Counted from the stretch's first letter, positions 24,035 to 33,399 are shown. The stretch is 64,000 nucleotides of DNA from JBBQZP01 sp038207585 (GCA_038207585.1 JBBQZP010000003.1:62001-126000); one strand, 5' to 3'. Program-made: numbers and translations. The notes: generated by a model from the sequence alone, not told the origin.

Positions 24035-25456
24035 TTAAACCTTCTCGCCCATCATCTCGCGCACATCTGTCAGCCGACCGGTGATCGCCGCAGCGGCCGC
24101 CATCGCGGGCGACAACAGATGCGTGCGTCCACCGCGGCCCTGACGGCCCTCGAAGTTGCGGTTTGAAGTCGCCGCACACCGTTCACCCGGTGCAAGCTGG
24201 TCGGGGTTCATCGCCAAACACATCGAACAGCCCGCCAGACGCCATTCGAAACCGGCGTCGATAAAGATCTGCGCCAGCCCCTCCTCCTCGGCCTGCGCGC
24301 GCACAAGGCCGGAACCCGGCACCACCATTGCGCGCAACCCGTCCTTTTTCTTCTTGCCCTTCAGAATAGCCGCCGCCGCGCGCAGGTCTTCGATCCGGCC
24401 ATTGGTGCAGGACCCGATAAAGACCGTATCAATCGCGATGTCCGACAGTTTCTGACCCGGCGTCAGGCCCATGTAATCCAGACTGCGCTGCACGGCCTCA
24501 ACCTTGCCGCCTTCAAAATCCGAGGGGCTAGGCACAACGCCGGTGATTGGCAGCACATCTTCGGGGCTGGTGCCCCATGTCACGACCGGCGCGATATCCT
24601 CGGCCCTGAGCGTGATCACCTTGTCCCAATGCGCGCCGTCATCCGAGAACAGCGTTTTCCAGTAGGTCAGCGCCGCCTCCCATGCCGCACCCTTGGGCGC
24701 ATGTGGGCGGCCCATGCAATACGCGTAGGTTTTCTCATCCGGCGCGATCAGGCCTGCGCGCGCGCCACCTTCGATGGCCATGTTGCAGACCGTCATGCGG
24801 CCTTCCATCGACAATTCGCGGATCGCCTGCCCGCAGTATTCGATCACATAGCCGGTGCCGCCTGCGGTGCCGGTGGCGCCAATGACCGAAAGCGTGATGT
24901 CCTTGGCGGTGACACCGGGGCGCAACGATCCGGTGATTTCGACGCGGAAGTTTTTGGCCTTGCGCTGGATCAGGGTCTGGGTGGCCAGCACATGTTCCAC
25001 CTCTGACGTGCCGATGCCGTGTGCAAGTGCGCCAAACGCGCCATGCGTGGCGGTGTGACTGTCACCGCATACAACGGTCATGCCGGGCAGCGTCCAGCCC
25101 TGTTCGGGGCCTACGATATGCACGATGCCCTGGCGCACATCCGACACCGGATAATAATGGATACCGAAGTCCTTGGCATTGGTATCCAACGCCTCAACCT
25201 GAACCCGGCTGTCCTCGGTCATTGTCGCCGCATCGGCGCGGTCCAGCGTGGTTGGCACGTTGTGGTCGGGCACAGCGATGGTCTTTTCCGGCGCGCGAAC
25301 TTTGCGGCCGGTCATGCGCAGGCCCTCAAACGCCTGCGGGCTGGTGACTTCATGCACCAGATGGCGGTCTATATACAAAAGGCAGGTGCCGTCATCGGCC
25401 TGATGGGCGACATGGTCATCCCAGATCTTGTCATAAAGCGTGCGCAGAGCGGTCAT
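24035..25456 (-). CDS. leuC: 3-isopropylmalate dehydratase large subunit
   Basis: 473 aa. Cysteines for the [4Fe-4S] cluster are in VFIGSCTNGRIEDL and AGCSMCLAMNPD. VCGDSHTATHGAFGALAHG is a further family signature. With LeuD it isomerises 2- to 3-isopropylmalate. It is first in the leuC-leuD row. A 28-codon ORF lies upstream on the same strand. Confidence 0.96.
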   Translation of the reverse strand: MTALRTLYDKIWDDHVAHQADDGTCLLYIDRHLVHEVTSPQAFEGLRMTGRKVRAPEKTIAVPDHNVPTTLDRADAATMTEDSRVQVEALDTNAKDFGIHYYPVSDVRQGIVHIVGPEQGWTLPGMTVVCGDSHTATHGAFGALAHGIGTSEVEHVLATQTLIQRKAKNFRVEITGSLRPGVTAKDITLSVIGATGTAGGTGYVIEYCGQAIRELSMEGRMTVCNMAIEGGARAGLIAPDEKTYAYCMGRPHAPKGAAWEAALTYWKTLFSDDGAHWDKVITLRAEDIAPVVTWGTSPEDVLPITGVVPSPSDFEGGKVEAVQRSLDYMGLTPGQKLSDIAIDTVFIGSCTNGRIEDLRAAAAILKGKKKKDGLRAMVVPGSGLVRAQAEEEGLAQIFIDAGFEWRLAGCSMCLAMNPDQLAPGERCAATSNRNFEGRQGRGGRTHLLSPAMAAAAAITGRLTDVREMMGEKV

Positions 25457-25508
25457 GGCTCGGGTCTTTCAATTGGGAAACGGGGAAAGGCGAAGGCAGG
25501 CAGGCCGC

Positions 25509-25595
25509 CTACCCGCGAGCCAGCACGGAACGGCGCGCACCGAAAAAGCGTTCAGTCAGGCGGACGTGGTCGCCGATGTTGAAAAAGCGGATCAT
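25509..25595 (-). CDS. Possible 28-aa small ORF upstream of leuC
   Basis: ATG 25595 to TAG 25509 encodes MIRFFNIGDHVRLTERFFG plus nine residues rich in Arg. The ribosome site (AGACGGG) is weak. It ends about 50 bases before leuC. It has no Leu run, so it does not look like a classical leucine attenuator. It could be a small conserved protein or chance. Confidence 0.3.
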   Translation of the reverse strand: MIRFFNIGDHVRLTERFFGARRSVLARG

Positions 25596-25691
25596 GACCC
25601 GTCTTTTACGCTGAACGGTGTGGCCACGCAATAACCCGCTGCGTTTGCGACCCGCCCCGATCCATGCCAGACTGACCGCAAAAGGATATCC

Positions 25692-27020
25692 ATGGATTTT
25701 CTCAATTCCGGCCCCGCCCAAGGCGCGCTGAAATTCTGGGCCGAGGTGCAGGCGCTGCTTTTGTCGCTTCTGGTGCCGTATCGGCTTTGGCAGGTGGCTT
25801 TGGTCATCGGGCTTATGGTCGTCGCCGCCCTGATCAACCGGGCGATCGGCCCGCGGATCGAGGCGTGGCTGCGCAGGCTTGAAGGATTGCCGATCTGGCA
25901 GATGCGGTTTCTTGCCACCGCAAGACGGCGCGTGTTCGGGCTGATCTATGTGGTTTTGCTCTGGATCGCGGTGCTGGCGATTGCTCAGATGTCGCCGTTT
26001 CCGTCGCGCCGCTATCTGGTAGAGCTTGCGGGCACCATAGCCGCCGCCTGGGTGCTGATCGGAATTCTGGTCAGTGTGATCCGCAACCGCTCATTGCGGC
26101 GGCTGGTGCGCTGGGGCGGGTGGCTTTTCGCCACACTTTACTTTTTGGGATTCGTTGAGCCCGCGACGGAATTTCTGGACTCGGCCGCGGTCAGCTTTGG
26201 CACATTCCGGCTGTCGATATTGGCGGTTCTCAAGGCTCTGGTCGTGACCGGGTTTTTGTTCACCGGTGCGCGGATGGTGGCTGGCACGATCACCAGCCGC
26301 ATCGCAAGAAATGAGGATATCAGCCCGTCAATGCGGGTTCTGGCGGGCAAGTTCCTGCAGATCACGCTTTACGGTGCCGCGATCTTTATCGGGCTTAAGG
26401 CGGTGGGGTTTGATCTGACGGGCCTTGCGGTGTTGTCGGGTGCGGTGGGTGTGGGCCTTGGCTTCGGCCTGCAAAAGGTGGTGTCGAACCTTGTTTCGGG
26501 CGTGATCATCCTACTGGACAAGTCGATCAAGCCCGGCGACGTGATCAGCCTGGGCGAGACGTTCGGCTGGATCGAAAGTCTGGGCGCGCGCTATGTGTCA
26601 GTCGTCACCCGCGACGGCAAGGAATACCTGATTCCGAACGAAGATTTGATCACCGGGCAGGTGGTCAACTGGTCACATTCCAACGAATATGTGCGGCTCG
26701 ATCTGTTTTTCGGCGCGTCATATGACGCCGACCCGCATCTGGTGCGAAAACTGGCGGTCGAGGCGGCGGGTGCCGTGAACCGGGTGCTGAATGACCACCC
26801 GGCGGTCTGTCATATCGTGGGCTTTGGCGACAGTTCGGTGGACTACATCCTGCGCTTCTGGATAAGGGACCCGACCGAAGGGCTGACCAACATTCGCGGC
26901 AATGTTTATCTGGCACTCTGGGATGCGTTCAAGGCGAACGGCATCTCCATTCCCTTCCCGCAGCGCGAGGTGCGGATTATGGGTGATGCGCCGCTGTCAA
27001 AGGGGACCGACGCGCTATGA
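25692..27020 (+). CDS. Mechanosensitive channel of the MscS family
   Basis: 442 aa. Extra N-terminal helices (about residues 20-215) precede the MscS core. The pore-lining helix is rich in Gly and Ala (LAVLSGAVGVGLGFGLQKVV), followed by SNLVSGVIILLDKSIKPGDVI and the beta domain (ARYVSVVTRDGKEYLIPNED). It is an inner-membrane channel that opens on hypo-osmotic shock. AAAAGGA precedes the ATG, and the stop overlaps the next start by 4 nt. Confidence 0.92.
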   Translation: MDFLNSGPAQGALKFWAEVQALLLSLLVPYRLWQVALVIGLMVVAALINRAIGPRIEAWLRRLEGLPIWQMRFLATARRRVFGLIYVVLLWIAVLAIAQMSPFPSRRYLVELAGTIAAAWVLIGILVSVIRNRSLRRLVRWGGWLFATLYFLGFVEPATEFLDSAAVSFGTFRLSILAVLKALVVTGFLFTGARMVAGTITSRIARNEDISPSMRVLAGKFLQITLYGAAIFIGLKAVGFDLTGLAVLSGAVGVGLGFGLQKVVSNLVSGVIILLDKSIKPGDVISLGETFGWIESLGARYVSVVTRDGKEYLIPNEDLITGQVVNWSHSNEYVRLDLFFGASYDADPHLVRKLAVEAAGAVNRVLNDHPAVCHIVGFGDSSVDYILRFWIRDPTEGLTNIRGNVYLALWDAFKANGISIPFPQREVRIMGDAPLSKGTDAL

Positions 27021-27610
27021 TAACGGGACAGACCTTACGCCCGACACTTCTGGCTTTGGCGCTGACAGGAGCGGGAATGATGGCGTCAGCAGACACCTAC
27101 AAAGGCTATGAGACACCCCCCTATACCGTCGCACAGACCGACGGGACGATCGAACTGCGCAACTATGCCCCGCATATCGTGGCCGAAGTGCGCGTGTCAG
27201 GCAGCCGCGATGCGGCCATCGGACGCGGCTTTCGCAGCCTTGCCGGTTATATTTTCGGCGGCAATGCAACCCGTGAAAAGGTCGCGATGACCACGCCCGT
27301 CGCGCAAAGCCCAGATGGCGCTGGCTGGACCGTGCGTTTCACGATGCCGGAGGCGTTCGATCTTGCGACCCTGCCGCAGCCAAAAGACGGCACAATCCAT
27401 CTGCGCAAGGTGCCGGGGGACCGCCAGATTGCAATCCAGTTTTCCGGTCTGCGGAGTGACGGAGTTCTGGCCGAACAGGCGGCCCGCCTGCGGAGTTGGG
27501 CAGCAGCAAAGGGGCTGTCTATCACAGCGGGTCCACACTATTACTTTTATGACGGCCCGATGACCCTGCCGTGGAACCGCCGCAACGAGGTGGCATTCAC
27601 GGTGAGGTAA
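27017..27610 (+). CDS. SOUL haem-binding family protein, exported
   Basis: 197 aa. A signal peptide (about residues 1-24, ending MMASA) precedes a SOUL domain: YETPPYTVAQTDGTIELRNY, GFRSLAGYIFGGNATREKVA, MTTPVAQSPDGAGWTVRFTM and WNRRNEVAFTV. Family members bind haem or tetrapyrroles; the periplasmic role is not established. It overlaps the MscS gene by 4 nt. Confidence 0.87.
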   Translation: MITGQTLRPTLLALALTGAGMMASADTYKGYETPPYTVAQTDGTIELRNYAPHIVAEVRVSGSRDAAIGRGFRSLAGYIFGGNATREKVAMTTPVAQSPDGAGWTVRFTMPEAFDLATLPQPKDGTIHLRKVPGDRQIAIQFSGLRSDGVLAEQAARLRSWAAAKGLSITAGPHYYFYDGPMTLPWNRRNEVAFTVR

Positions 27611-27835
27611 GGGCGCCTTTGGACCGGTTCGCGCAGGTCGGCAATGCAAGGACAATGATCCTGTGTCTGCACGCAAACACGATGCAGACCGATTTTCCGC
27701 GCCATTGCCCCTTGCGCTGATGCCCGCCCGCTAGTAACGAACCCGCTTCCCCGTGATTGAGGTATTGCCCTTGCGATGTTACGATTGGGGATGCCTCGCG
27801 CCGGGGCCCGATCGGCGCGCAACAACCGGAGGACG

Positions 27836-27898
27836 ATGTCCTGTCTCATTCTGACCCTGCGACGGGATTGCCCGTCGGCCCGCGAGCGGATCGTATGA
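27836..27898 (+). CDS. Short upstream ORF coupled to rsfS (20 aa)
   Basis: ATG 27836 has CGGAGGAC directly upstream, a better ribosome site than rsfS itself has. The ORF encodes 20 residues (MSCLILTLRRD...) and its TGA overlaps the rsfS ATG as ATGA. It could deliver ribosomes to rsfS by translational coupling. Alternatively rsfS starts upstream in its own frame and this is chance. Confidence 0.45.
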   Translation: MSCLILTLRRDCPSARERIV

Positions 27899-28272
27899 CC
27901 GCCGCGACCACAGCCGCCGATGCCGTGGAAAGTGATGCGCTTCTGACCGAAGTTCTGGCCTCGCTTGACGATGACAAAGCCGAAGACCTTGTGCAGATTG
28001 ATCTGCGCGGGCGCTCTGACATGGCCGATTACATGGTCATCTGTTCGGGCCGGTCGTCGCGTCAGGTGGCCTCGATCTCTGAAAAGCTGGTCGACCGGAT
28101 CAAGCAACGCTTCGGCCGCCTGTGCAAGATAGAGGGCAAGGACACCGGCGATTGGGTGCTGATTGACGCGGGCGATGTCATCGTCCATGTCTTTCGCCCC
28201 GAAGTGCGCGAGTTCTATCAGCTTGAAAAGATGTGGCTTCCCGGCGGGCAGCACCAGATCGACAGCCTTTAA
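27895..28272 (+). CDS. rsfS: Ribosomal silencing factor RsfS
   Basis: 125 aa from ATG 27895. DDDKAEDLVQIDLRGRSDMA, DYMVICSGRSSRQVASISEK, GDWVLIDAGDVIVHVF and REFYQLEKMW are the family core. RsfS binds uL14 on the 50S subunit and blocks subunit joining in starvation. The frame is open to 27757, so a longer N-terminus cannot be excluded; the chosen start is set by the ATGA overlap with the short ORF. rlmH follows after 11 bp, a common pairing. Confidence 0.9.
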   Translation: MTAATTAADAVESDALLTEVLASLDDDKAEDLVQIDLRGRSDMADYMVICSGRSSRQVASISEKLVDRIKQRFGRLCKIEGKDTGDWVLIDAGDVIVHVFRPEVREFYQLEKMWLPGGQHQIDSL

Positions 28273-28283
28273 GGCACGCCACG

Positions 28284-28754
28284 ATGCGTGTGCACATCTG
28301 CGCCGTGGGCCGCCTGCGTGCCGGCCCCGAACGCGCGTTGATCGACGACTACCTGCAACGATTTGACCGCACTGGCCGCGCGCTGGGCCTTGGCCCTGCC
28401 GCAGTGGTCGAAGTGGAAGACAAGCGCAGCGGCGGCATGCCTGCCGAGGCAGAACTTCTTGCCCGTGCAGTTCCGCCGGGCGCGCTGATCGTCGTGATGG
28501 ATGAACGCGGCCAGATCATGCCAAGCCCCGATTTCGCGGCGAAACTGGCGGGCTGGCGCGATGGCGGGCGTCAGGACGCGGCCTTTGTCATCGGCGGCGC
28601 GGATGGCATCGACCCCGCCCTGCGTGCAAAAGCCGATTTCGCGCTGTCCTTCGGCGCGATGGTCTGGCCGCATATGCTGGTGCGGGTGATGCTGGCAGAA
28701 CAGCTTTACCGCGCCGCCTCTATCCTTTCGGGCGCGCCCTATCACCGGGTGTGA
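28284..28754 (+). CDS. rlmH: 23S rRNA (pseudouridine1915-N3)-methyltransferase
   Basis: 156 aa, the normal SPOUT methyltransferase size. MRVHICAVGRLRAGPERALI starts it. The SAM-binding knot shows FVIGGADGIDP and LSFGAMVWPHMLVRVMLAEQ. The end AASILSGAPYHRV is characteristic. It methylates helix 69 of 23S rRNA in the assembled ribosome. Confidence 0.95.
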   Translation: MRVHICAVGRLRAGPERALIDDYLQRFDRTGRALGLGPAAVVEVEDKRSGGMPAEAELLARAVPPGALIVVMDERGQIMPSPDFAAKLAGWRDGGRQDAAFVIGGADGIDPALRAKADFALSFGAMVWPHMLVRVMLAEQLYRAASILSGAPYHRV

Positions 28755-28800
28755 CCAAAATTCTTCGAAGAATTTTGCAAGAATTTTCGAAAATTCTTGG
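28755..28800. repeat. 46-bp double-palindrome repeat, copy 2
   Basis: It begins at the base after the rlmH stop. It holds AAAATTCTTCGAAGAATTTT, a perfect 20-bp palindrome, and then a perfect 22-bp palindrome with half CAAGAATTTTC. It is nearly identical to the reverse complement of 8936-8980. Possible terminator. Confidence 0.82.
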
Positions 28801-28871
28801 CTCTCGCCTCAACAGTTGCCCCCATCCCCGCACCAGCGTAAAACGGCGACAAAGCAGGGAAAGGCCCCGAC

Positions 28872-30389
28872 ATGAGCGCGCCAAGACCAGTCGTATTGTG
28901 CATTCTGGATGGCTGGGGCCTGCGCGATACGCGCGAGGCCAACGCTCCCGTTCTGGCCAACACCCCCAATTTCGACCGCCTTATGGCAACCTGCCCCAAT
29001 GCCACCCTGATCACGCATGGCCGCGACGTCGGCCTGCCGACCGGGCAGATGGGCAATTCCGAGGTGGGGCACACCAACATCGGCGCGGGCCGGGTGGTGG
29101 CGATGGATCTTGGTGCGATTGATCTGGCGATCGAGGATGGCTCGTTTCAGCAGAACGCGGCTTTGCTGGAGTTTGTGGAAAAGCTGAAAGCGAGTGGCGG
29201 CAGGGCGCATCTGATGGGGGTCATCTCGGATGGCGGCGTACACGGCCATGTATTGCATCTGCTTGCCGCCGTCCGGTTTTTTGCTCAATCGGGCGTTCCT
29301 GTCGTGATCCATGCGATAACGGACGGGCGCGATGTGGCCCCGAAGTCGGCTCTGGATTTTCTGAAGGCAGCACTGCAGGGCATCGGCCCCGGCTGCACCA
29401 TTGGCACCGTTTCAGGGCGCTACTACGCGCTGGACCGTGACACCCGTTGGGACCGCGTTGAACGTGCGGCACGGGCCATCCTGACCGGCAAGGGCGAACA
29501 TGCGGCGACCGCGATGGATGCGATCATGTCGGCCTATGCGCGCGGCGAAACGGACGAGTTCATCGCGCCCACGGTGATCGGTGGTTACGCGGGTGCCAGG
29601 GATGGTGACGGGGTCTTCTGCCTCAACTTCCGGGCCGACCGGGCGCGGGAAATTCTGGCGGCTCTGGGCGATCCGGGGTTCACGGGCTTTGATGCGGGCG
29701 CGCGCCCCAGATGGGCGGCGATGCTGGGGATGGTCGATTACTCCACCGCGCACAACGCCTACATGGCCGCCGCCTACCCCAAGCAGACGATCACCAACAC
29801 CTTGGGGTCGTGGGTGGCCAGCCACGGCAAGCGGCAATTCCGCGTGGCCGAAACCGAGAAATATCCGCATGTCACCTTTTTTCTGAACGGCGGGCGCGAG
29901 GCTCCCGAAGTCGGCGAAGACCGCAAGATGGCGCCCTCGCCCAAGGTCGCGACCTATGATCTGCAACCCGAGATGAGCGCCGCCGAGGTGACGGATTATT
30001 TCGTTGAGGCGATCGAGGCCCGCTATGATCTGATCGTGGTCAACTATGCCAACCCCGACATGGTCGGCCATACCGGCGATCTCGCCGCCGCGATCAAGGC
30101 GTGTGAGGCGGTCGACGCATGTCTGGGCCGCGCGCTGGCCGCGCTGGAAAAGGTGGGCGGGGCGATGATCGTGACCGCTGACCACGGCAATTGCGAAACC
30201 ATGGTTGATCCCGTCACGGGTGGCCCGCACACCTCGCACACCACCAACCCGGTGCCGGTGATCCTGTTTGGCGGGGCAAAGGGTGCCACCTTGCGCAAGG
30301 GCCGTCTGGCAGACCTTGCCCCAACGCTTCTGGCGCTGATGCAGCTTCCCCAACCCCCTGAAATGACCGGCGAAAGCCTGATTGGATGA
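28872..30389 (+). CDS. gpmI: 2,3-bisphosphoglycerate-independent phosphoglycerate mutase
   Basis: 505 aa. CILDGWGLRD holds the first metal-binding Asp. GQMGNSEVGHTNIGAGR carries the catalytic Ser. TADHGNCETM near residue 437 is a metal site of the alkaline-phosphatase fold. It interconverts 3- and 2-phosphoglycerate with two Mn ions. Its stop overlaps the next start by 4 nt, linking glycolysis to cell-envelope genes. Confidence 0.96.
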   Translation: MSAPRPVVLCILDGWGLRDTREANAPVLANTPNFDRLMATCPNATLITHGRDVGLPTGQMGNSEVGHTNIGAGRVVAMDLGAIDLAIEDGSFQQNAALLEFVEKLKASGGRAHLMGVISDGGVHGHVLHLLAAVRFFAQSGVPVVIHAITDGRDVAPKSALDFLKAALQGIGPGCTIGTVSGRYYALDRDTRWDRVERAARAILTGKGEHAATAMDAIMSAYARGETDEFIAPTVIGGYAGARDGDGVFCLNFRADRAREILAALGDPGFTGFDAGARPRWAAMLGMVDYSTAHNAYMAAAYPKQTITNTLGSWVASHGKRQFRVAETEKYPHVTFFLNGGREAPEVGEDRKMAPSPKVATYDLQPEMSAAEVTDYFVEAIEARYDLIVVNYANPDMVGHTGDLAAAIKACEAVDACLGRALAALEKVGGAMIVTADHGNCETMVDPVTGGPHTSHTTNPVPVILFGGAKGATLRKGRLADLAPTLLALMQLPQPPEMTGESLIG

Positions 30390-31516
30390 GGTTTTGCGCG
30401 GTGATCCTTGCGGCCCTATTGGCGCTGTCGGGCACCGCAGGGGCGGACGAAAGCGTGGCCGGTCAGGCCACCAAAGCCGCCGCCGATCTGCAGGCCTCGG
30501 TCGCCGCCCTGCAAGAGGCGACGCGCGCACGCGACAGGGTGGCGGCACTGACCAGGACGATCTCGGCCTATGAGGCTGGTCTGGGGGCCTTGCGCGAAAG
30601 CCTGCGGCAGGCGCGGCTGCGCGAGGCCGCAATTGCGTTGCAGTTCGAGGCCAAGCGCGAACGCATCGCCCAACTGGTGGGCGTGCTCAGCCGGATCGAA
30701 TCCGACCCGGCACCGATGCTGTTCCTTCACCCAGATGGTCCCCTGGGCACGGTGCGGTCTGGCATGATGCTTGCCGATGTAACCCCCGCCCTGCAGGCCG
30801 AGGCGGAAACCCTGCGCGCTGATCTTGCGGAAATGCGCGATCTGCGTGCGCTGCAAGCCGCCGCCGGAAAAACGCTGGAAACCGGGCTGGCCGTGGCACA
30901 AAGCGCCCGCACCGATCTGAGCAAGGCCATTTCCGACCGCACGACTCTGCCCAAACGATTTACCGAAGACCCCGAGGTTCTGCGCGGCCTTCTGGAAAGC
31001 GCCGACACGATGGATGCCTTTGCCAGCGGCCTTTCCCTGAATGAAAACGAGCAGACCGGATTACTGGATTTCGCGGCCGCCAAAGGCAAACTGCCGCTGC
31101 CGGTGCTGGGGTCGGTGCTGCGCCGCTCCAACGAGGCCGATGCCGCCGGAGTGCGCCGCCCCGGTCTTTTGCTGGCCACACGCCCCCGCGCGCTGGTCAC
31201 TTCCCCCTGGCCTGCCACGATCCGCTATCTTGGGCCGCTGCTGGACTACGGAAACGTGATCGTTCTTGAACCGGGTCAGGGCTATCTTCTGATCCTCTCG
31301 GGTCTGGATACCGTATATGGGGAAGTTGGCGAAGTTGTCGCCGCCGGGGCGCCTTTGGGCCTGATGGGCGGTGCGGCACCCAGCGTCGACGAGTTTATGG
31401 TGTCAATGCAAGATGGCGGTGGCGCTCAAGATACGGAAACGCTTTATATGGAATTAAGGGCAGAGGCCACGCCGGTTGATCCGTCGGACTGGTTCGCTAC
31501 AACAGGAGAAGAATGA
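30386..31516 (+). CDS. EnvC-like murein hydrolase activator (coiled coil plus degenerate M23/LytM domain)
   Basis: 376 aa. A signal peptide (residues about 1-19) is followed by a long coiled coil (about residues 30-190, repeated Ala/Leu/Glu/Arg heptads) and a LytM-like C-terminal domain. The domain keeps the framework (GNVIVLEPGQGYLLILSGLD, VYGEVGEVVAAGAPLGLMG) but I see no HxxxD and HxH zinc motifs, as in EnvC-type activators. It probably activates amidases at the division site in the periplasm. It overlaps gpmI by 4 nt and lies 4 bp from ctpA. Confidence 0.82.
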   Translation: MRFCAVILAALLALSGTAGADESVAGQATKAAADLQASVAALQEATRARDRVAALTRTISAYEAGLGALRESLRQARLREAAIALQFEAKRERIAQLVGVLSRIESDPAPMLFLHPDGPLGTVRSGMMLADVTPALQAEAETLRADLAEMRDLRALQAAAGKTLETGLAVAQSARTDLSKAISDRTTLPKRFTEDPEVLRGLLESADTMDAFASGLSLNENEQTGLLDFAAAKGKLPLPVLGSVLRRSNEADAAGVRRPGLLLATRPRALVTSPWPATIRYLGPLLDYGNVIVLEPGQGYLLILSGLDTVYGEVGEVVAAGAPLGLMGGAAPSVDEFMVSMQDGGGAQDTETLYMELRAEATPVDPSDWFATTGEE

Positions 31517-31520
31517 CGCA

Positions 31521-32870
31521 ATGAAGAAATTCTTGATGGCCGCATTGGGCGGCACCGTTGCTGGGGTCATCCTGACCACGCAGGTCGCGGGTCCGCTGGT
31601 CGCACAGGAAGCCAAAAAGGAAGCGACGGTCTATGAGCAGCTTGACCTGTTTGGCGACATCTTTGAACGCATCCGCGGTCAGTATGTCGAACCCGTTGAC
31701 ACCAACAAGCTGATCGAGGCGGCCATCAACGGCATGCTGACATCGCTTGATCCGCATTCAAGCTATCTGCCACCCGATGCGTTCAGCGACATGCAGGTGC
31801 AGACCAAGGGCGAATTCGGCGGTCTTGGCATCGAGGTGACGCAGGAAGAAGGCTTCATCAAGGTGATCTCGCCGATGGATGACACCCCAGCCGCGAAAGC
31901 GGGCATCATGGCCGGCGATTTCATCACACAGGTTGACGGGCAATCAGTCTCGGGGCTGACGCTGGATCAGGCGGTCGATCTGATGCGCGGCGAAATCGGG
32001 TCAGAAATTGTGGTGACGGTGGTGCGCGACGGCGTGGCCGATCCGTTCGACGTGTCGATTATCCGCGATACCATCAAGGTGACGGCGGTGCGCAGCCGCG
32101 TTGTTGGCGACACGGTGGTTCTGCGGATCACCGCGTTCAACGACCAGACCTTCCCCGGCCTTGAGGCGGGTTTCAAGAAATCGGTCGCTGAGGCGGGCGG
32201 GATCGACAAGGTCAACGGCTTTATCATCGACCTGCGCAACAACCCTGGCGGGCTTTTGACACAGGCGATCAAAGTGTCGGATGCGTTTCTGGACAAGGGC
32301 GAGATCGTATCGACCCGCGGCCGCAGTGCGTCCGACGGTGAGCGGTTCAACGCAACGCCGGGCGACATGGCACAAGGCAAACCAATTGTCGTGCTGATCA
32401 ACGGCGGGTCGGCCTCGGCCTCCGAGATCGTGGCAGGGGCGTTGCAGGACCATCACCGCGCGATTGTCGTGGGTACGAAATCCTTCGGCAAAGGCTCGGT
32501 CCAGACGGTGATCCCGTTGCGCGGTGATGGTGCCATGCGCCTGACTACAGCGCGCTATTACACACCCTCGGGCCGGTCGATTCAGGCGCTGGGTGTGGCA
32601 CCGGAAATCATCGTGAACCAGCCGGTGAAGGCCCCCGAAGCCGCTGGCACCGAAGCCGCCGCCAAAGATGCGCCCAAGCCCCGGTTCGAGGCGGATCTGA
32701 AAGGCATCTTGTCGAACGATTCGATGACCGACGACGAAAAGCGCCAGCTTGAGGAAGATCGCGCCCGCGCCGAAGAAACCGCCAAGCTGCGGGATGAGGA
32801 TTATCAACTGGCCTATGCCGTTGATATCCTGAAGGGCGTATCAGTCATTGAAACGACGCCGAACCCGTAA
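31521..32870 (+). CDS. ctpA: Carboxy-terminal processing protease (S41 family)
   Basis: 449 aa. The N-terminal signal (MAALGGTVAGVILTTQVAG) suggests export. A PDZ domain lies around residues 95-175 (GLGIEVTQEEGFIKVISPMD). The S41 core has RNNPGGLL, the catalytic Ser in GGSASASEIVAGAL and Lys in GTKSFGKGSVQT. Such proteases trim C-termini in the periplasm. AGGAGAAGAA upstream supports ATG 31521. An acidic tail of about 60 residues follows the core. Confidence 0.93.
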   Translation: MKKFLMAALGGTVAGVILTTQVAGPLVAQEAKKEATVYEQLDLFGDIFERIRGQYVEPVDTNKLIEAAINGMLTSLDPHSSYLPPDAFSDMQVQTKGEFGGLGIEVTQEEGFIKVISPMDDTPAAKAGIMAGDFITQVDGQSVSGLTLDQAVDLMRGEIGSEIVVTVVRDGVADPFDVSIIRDTIKVTAVRSRVVGDTVVLRITAFNDQTFPGLEAGFKKSVAEAGGIDKVNGFIIDLRNNPGGLLTQAIKVSDAFLDKGEIVSTRGRSASDGERFNATPGDMAQGKPIVVLINGGSASASEIVAGALQDHHRAIVVGTKSFGKGSVQTVIPLRGDGAMRLTTARYYTPSGRSIQALGVAPEIIVNQPVKAPEAAGTEAAAKDAPKPRFEADLKGILSNDSMTDDEKRQLEEDRARAEETAKLRDEDYQLAYAVDILKGVSVIETTPNP

Positions 32871-32875
32871 GGGAC

Positions 32876-32899
32876 CCGGGGGGCTTTGCGGCCCCCCGG
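32876..32899 (+). terminator. 9-bp GC hairpin between ctpA and rppH
   Basis: CCGGGGGGC (32876-32884) pairs perfectly with GCCCCCCGG (32891-32899) over a 6-base loop. There is no T-run. It lies 5 bases after the ctpA stop and 17 before the rppH start. Attenuation between the genes is possible. Confidence 0.5.
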
Positions 32900-32916
32900 A
32901 CGCCCCGCCTGAGGAT

Positions 32917-33399
32917 ATGATGACCCCCGCCAAGGATTTGCCCTATCGCCCCTGTGTCGGCGTCGTTCTGATCAACCCCTCAGGCCTGATCTTTGCGGGC
33001 CAGCGGCTGGATAGCACTGTGCCCGCCTGGCAGATGCCGCAAGGCGGAATAGACGACGGTGAAAAACCGCGTGCGGCAGCACTGCGCGAGTTGTGGGAAG
33101 AAACCGGGGTTACAGCTGATTTCGCCCGTTTTGTCGCCAAGACCGACGACTGGCTAACCTATGACCTGCCGCCCGAACTGCTGGGCAAGGTCTGGGGCGG
33201 CAAGTATCGCGGGCAGCGGCAGAAATGGTTCCTGTTCCGCTTTACCGGCACCGATGACCAGATCAGGATCGACAGCGACCATCCCGAATTCGCGCGCTGG
33301 CGTTGGATCGGCGCGGATGAGATGCTGGCGGGCATCGTACCCTTCAAGCGCGATGTCTATGCTTCTGTGATCACGGCGTTCCGACCGTATCTGACGTAA
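32917..33399 (+). CDS. rppH: RNA 5'-pyrophosphohydrolase (Nudix)
   Basis: 160 aa. The Nudix box is GGIDDGEKPRAAALRELWEETGV, given here in two parts: GGIDDGEKPRAAAL and RELWEETGV. QMPQGG before it and KWFLFRF, PEFARWRWI after it are RppH features. It removes pyrophosphate from 5' triphosphate mRNA ends to start decay. The frame is open to 32848; ATG 32917 follows GAGGA (ATG 32920 is equally possible). Confidence 0.9.
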   Translation: MMTPAKDLPYRPCVGVVLINPSGLIFAGQRLDSTVPAWQMPQGGIDDGEKPRAAALRELWEETGVTADFARFVAKTDDWLTYDLPPELLGKVWGGKYRGQRQKWFLFRFTGTDDQIRIDSDHPEFARWRWIGADEMLAGIVPFKRDVYASVITAFRPYLT

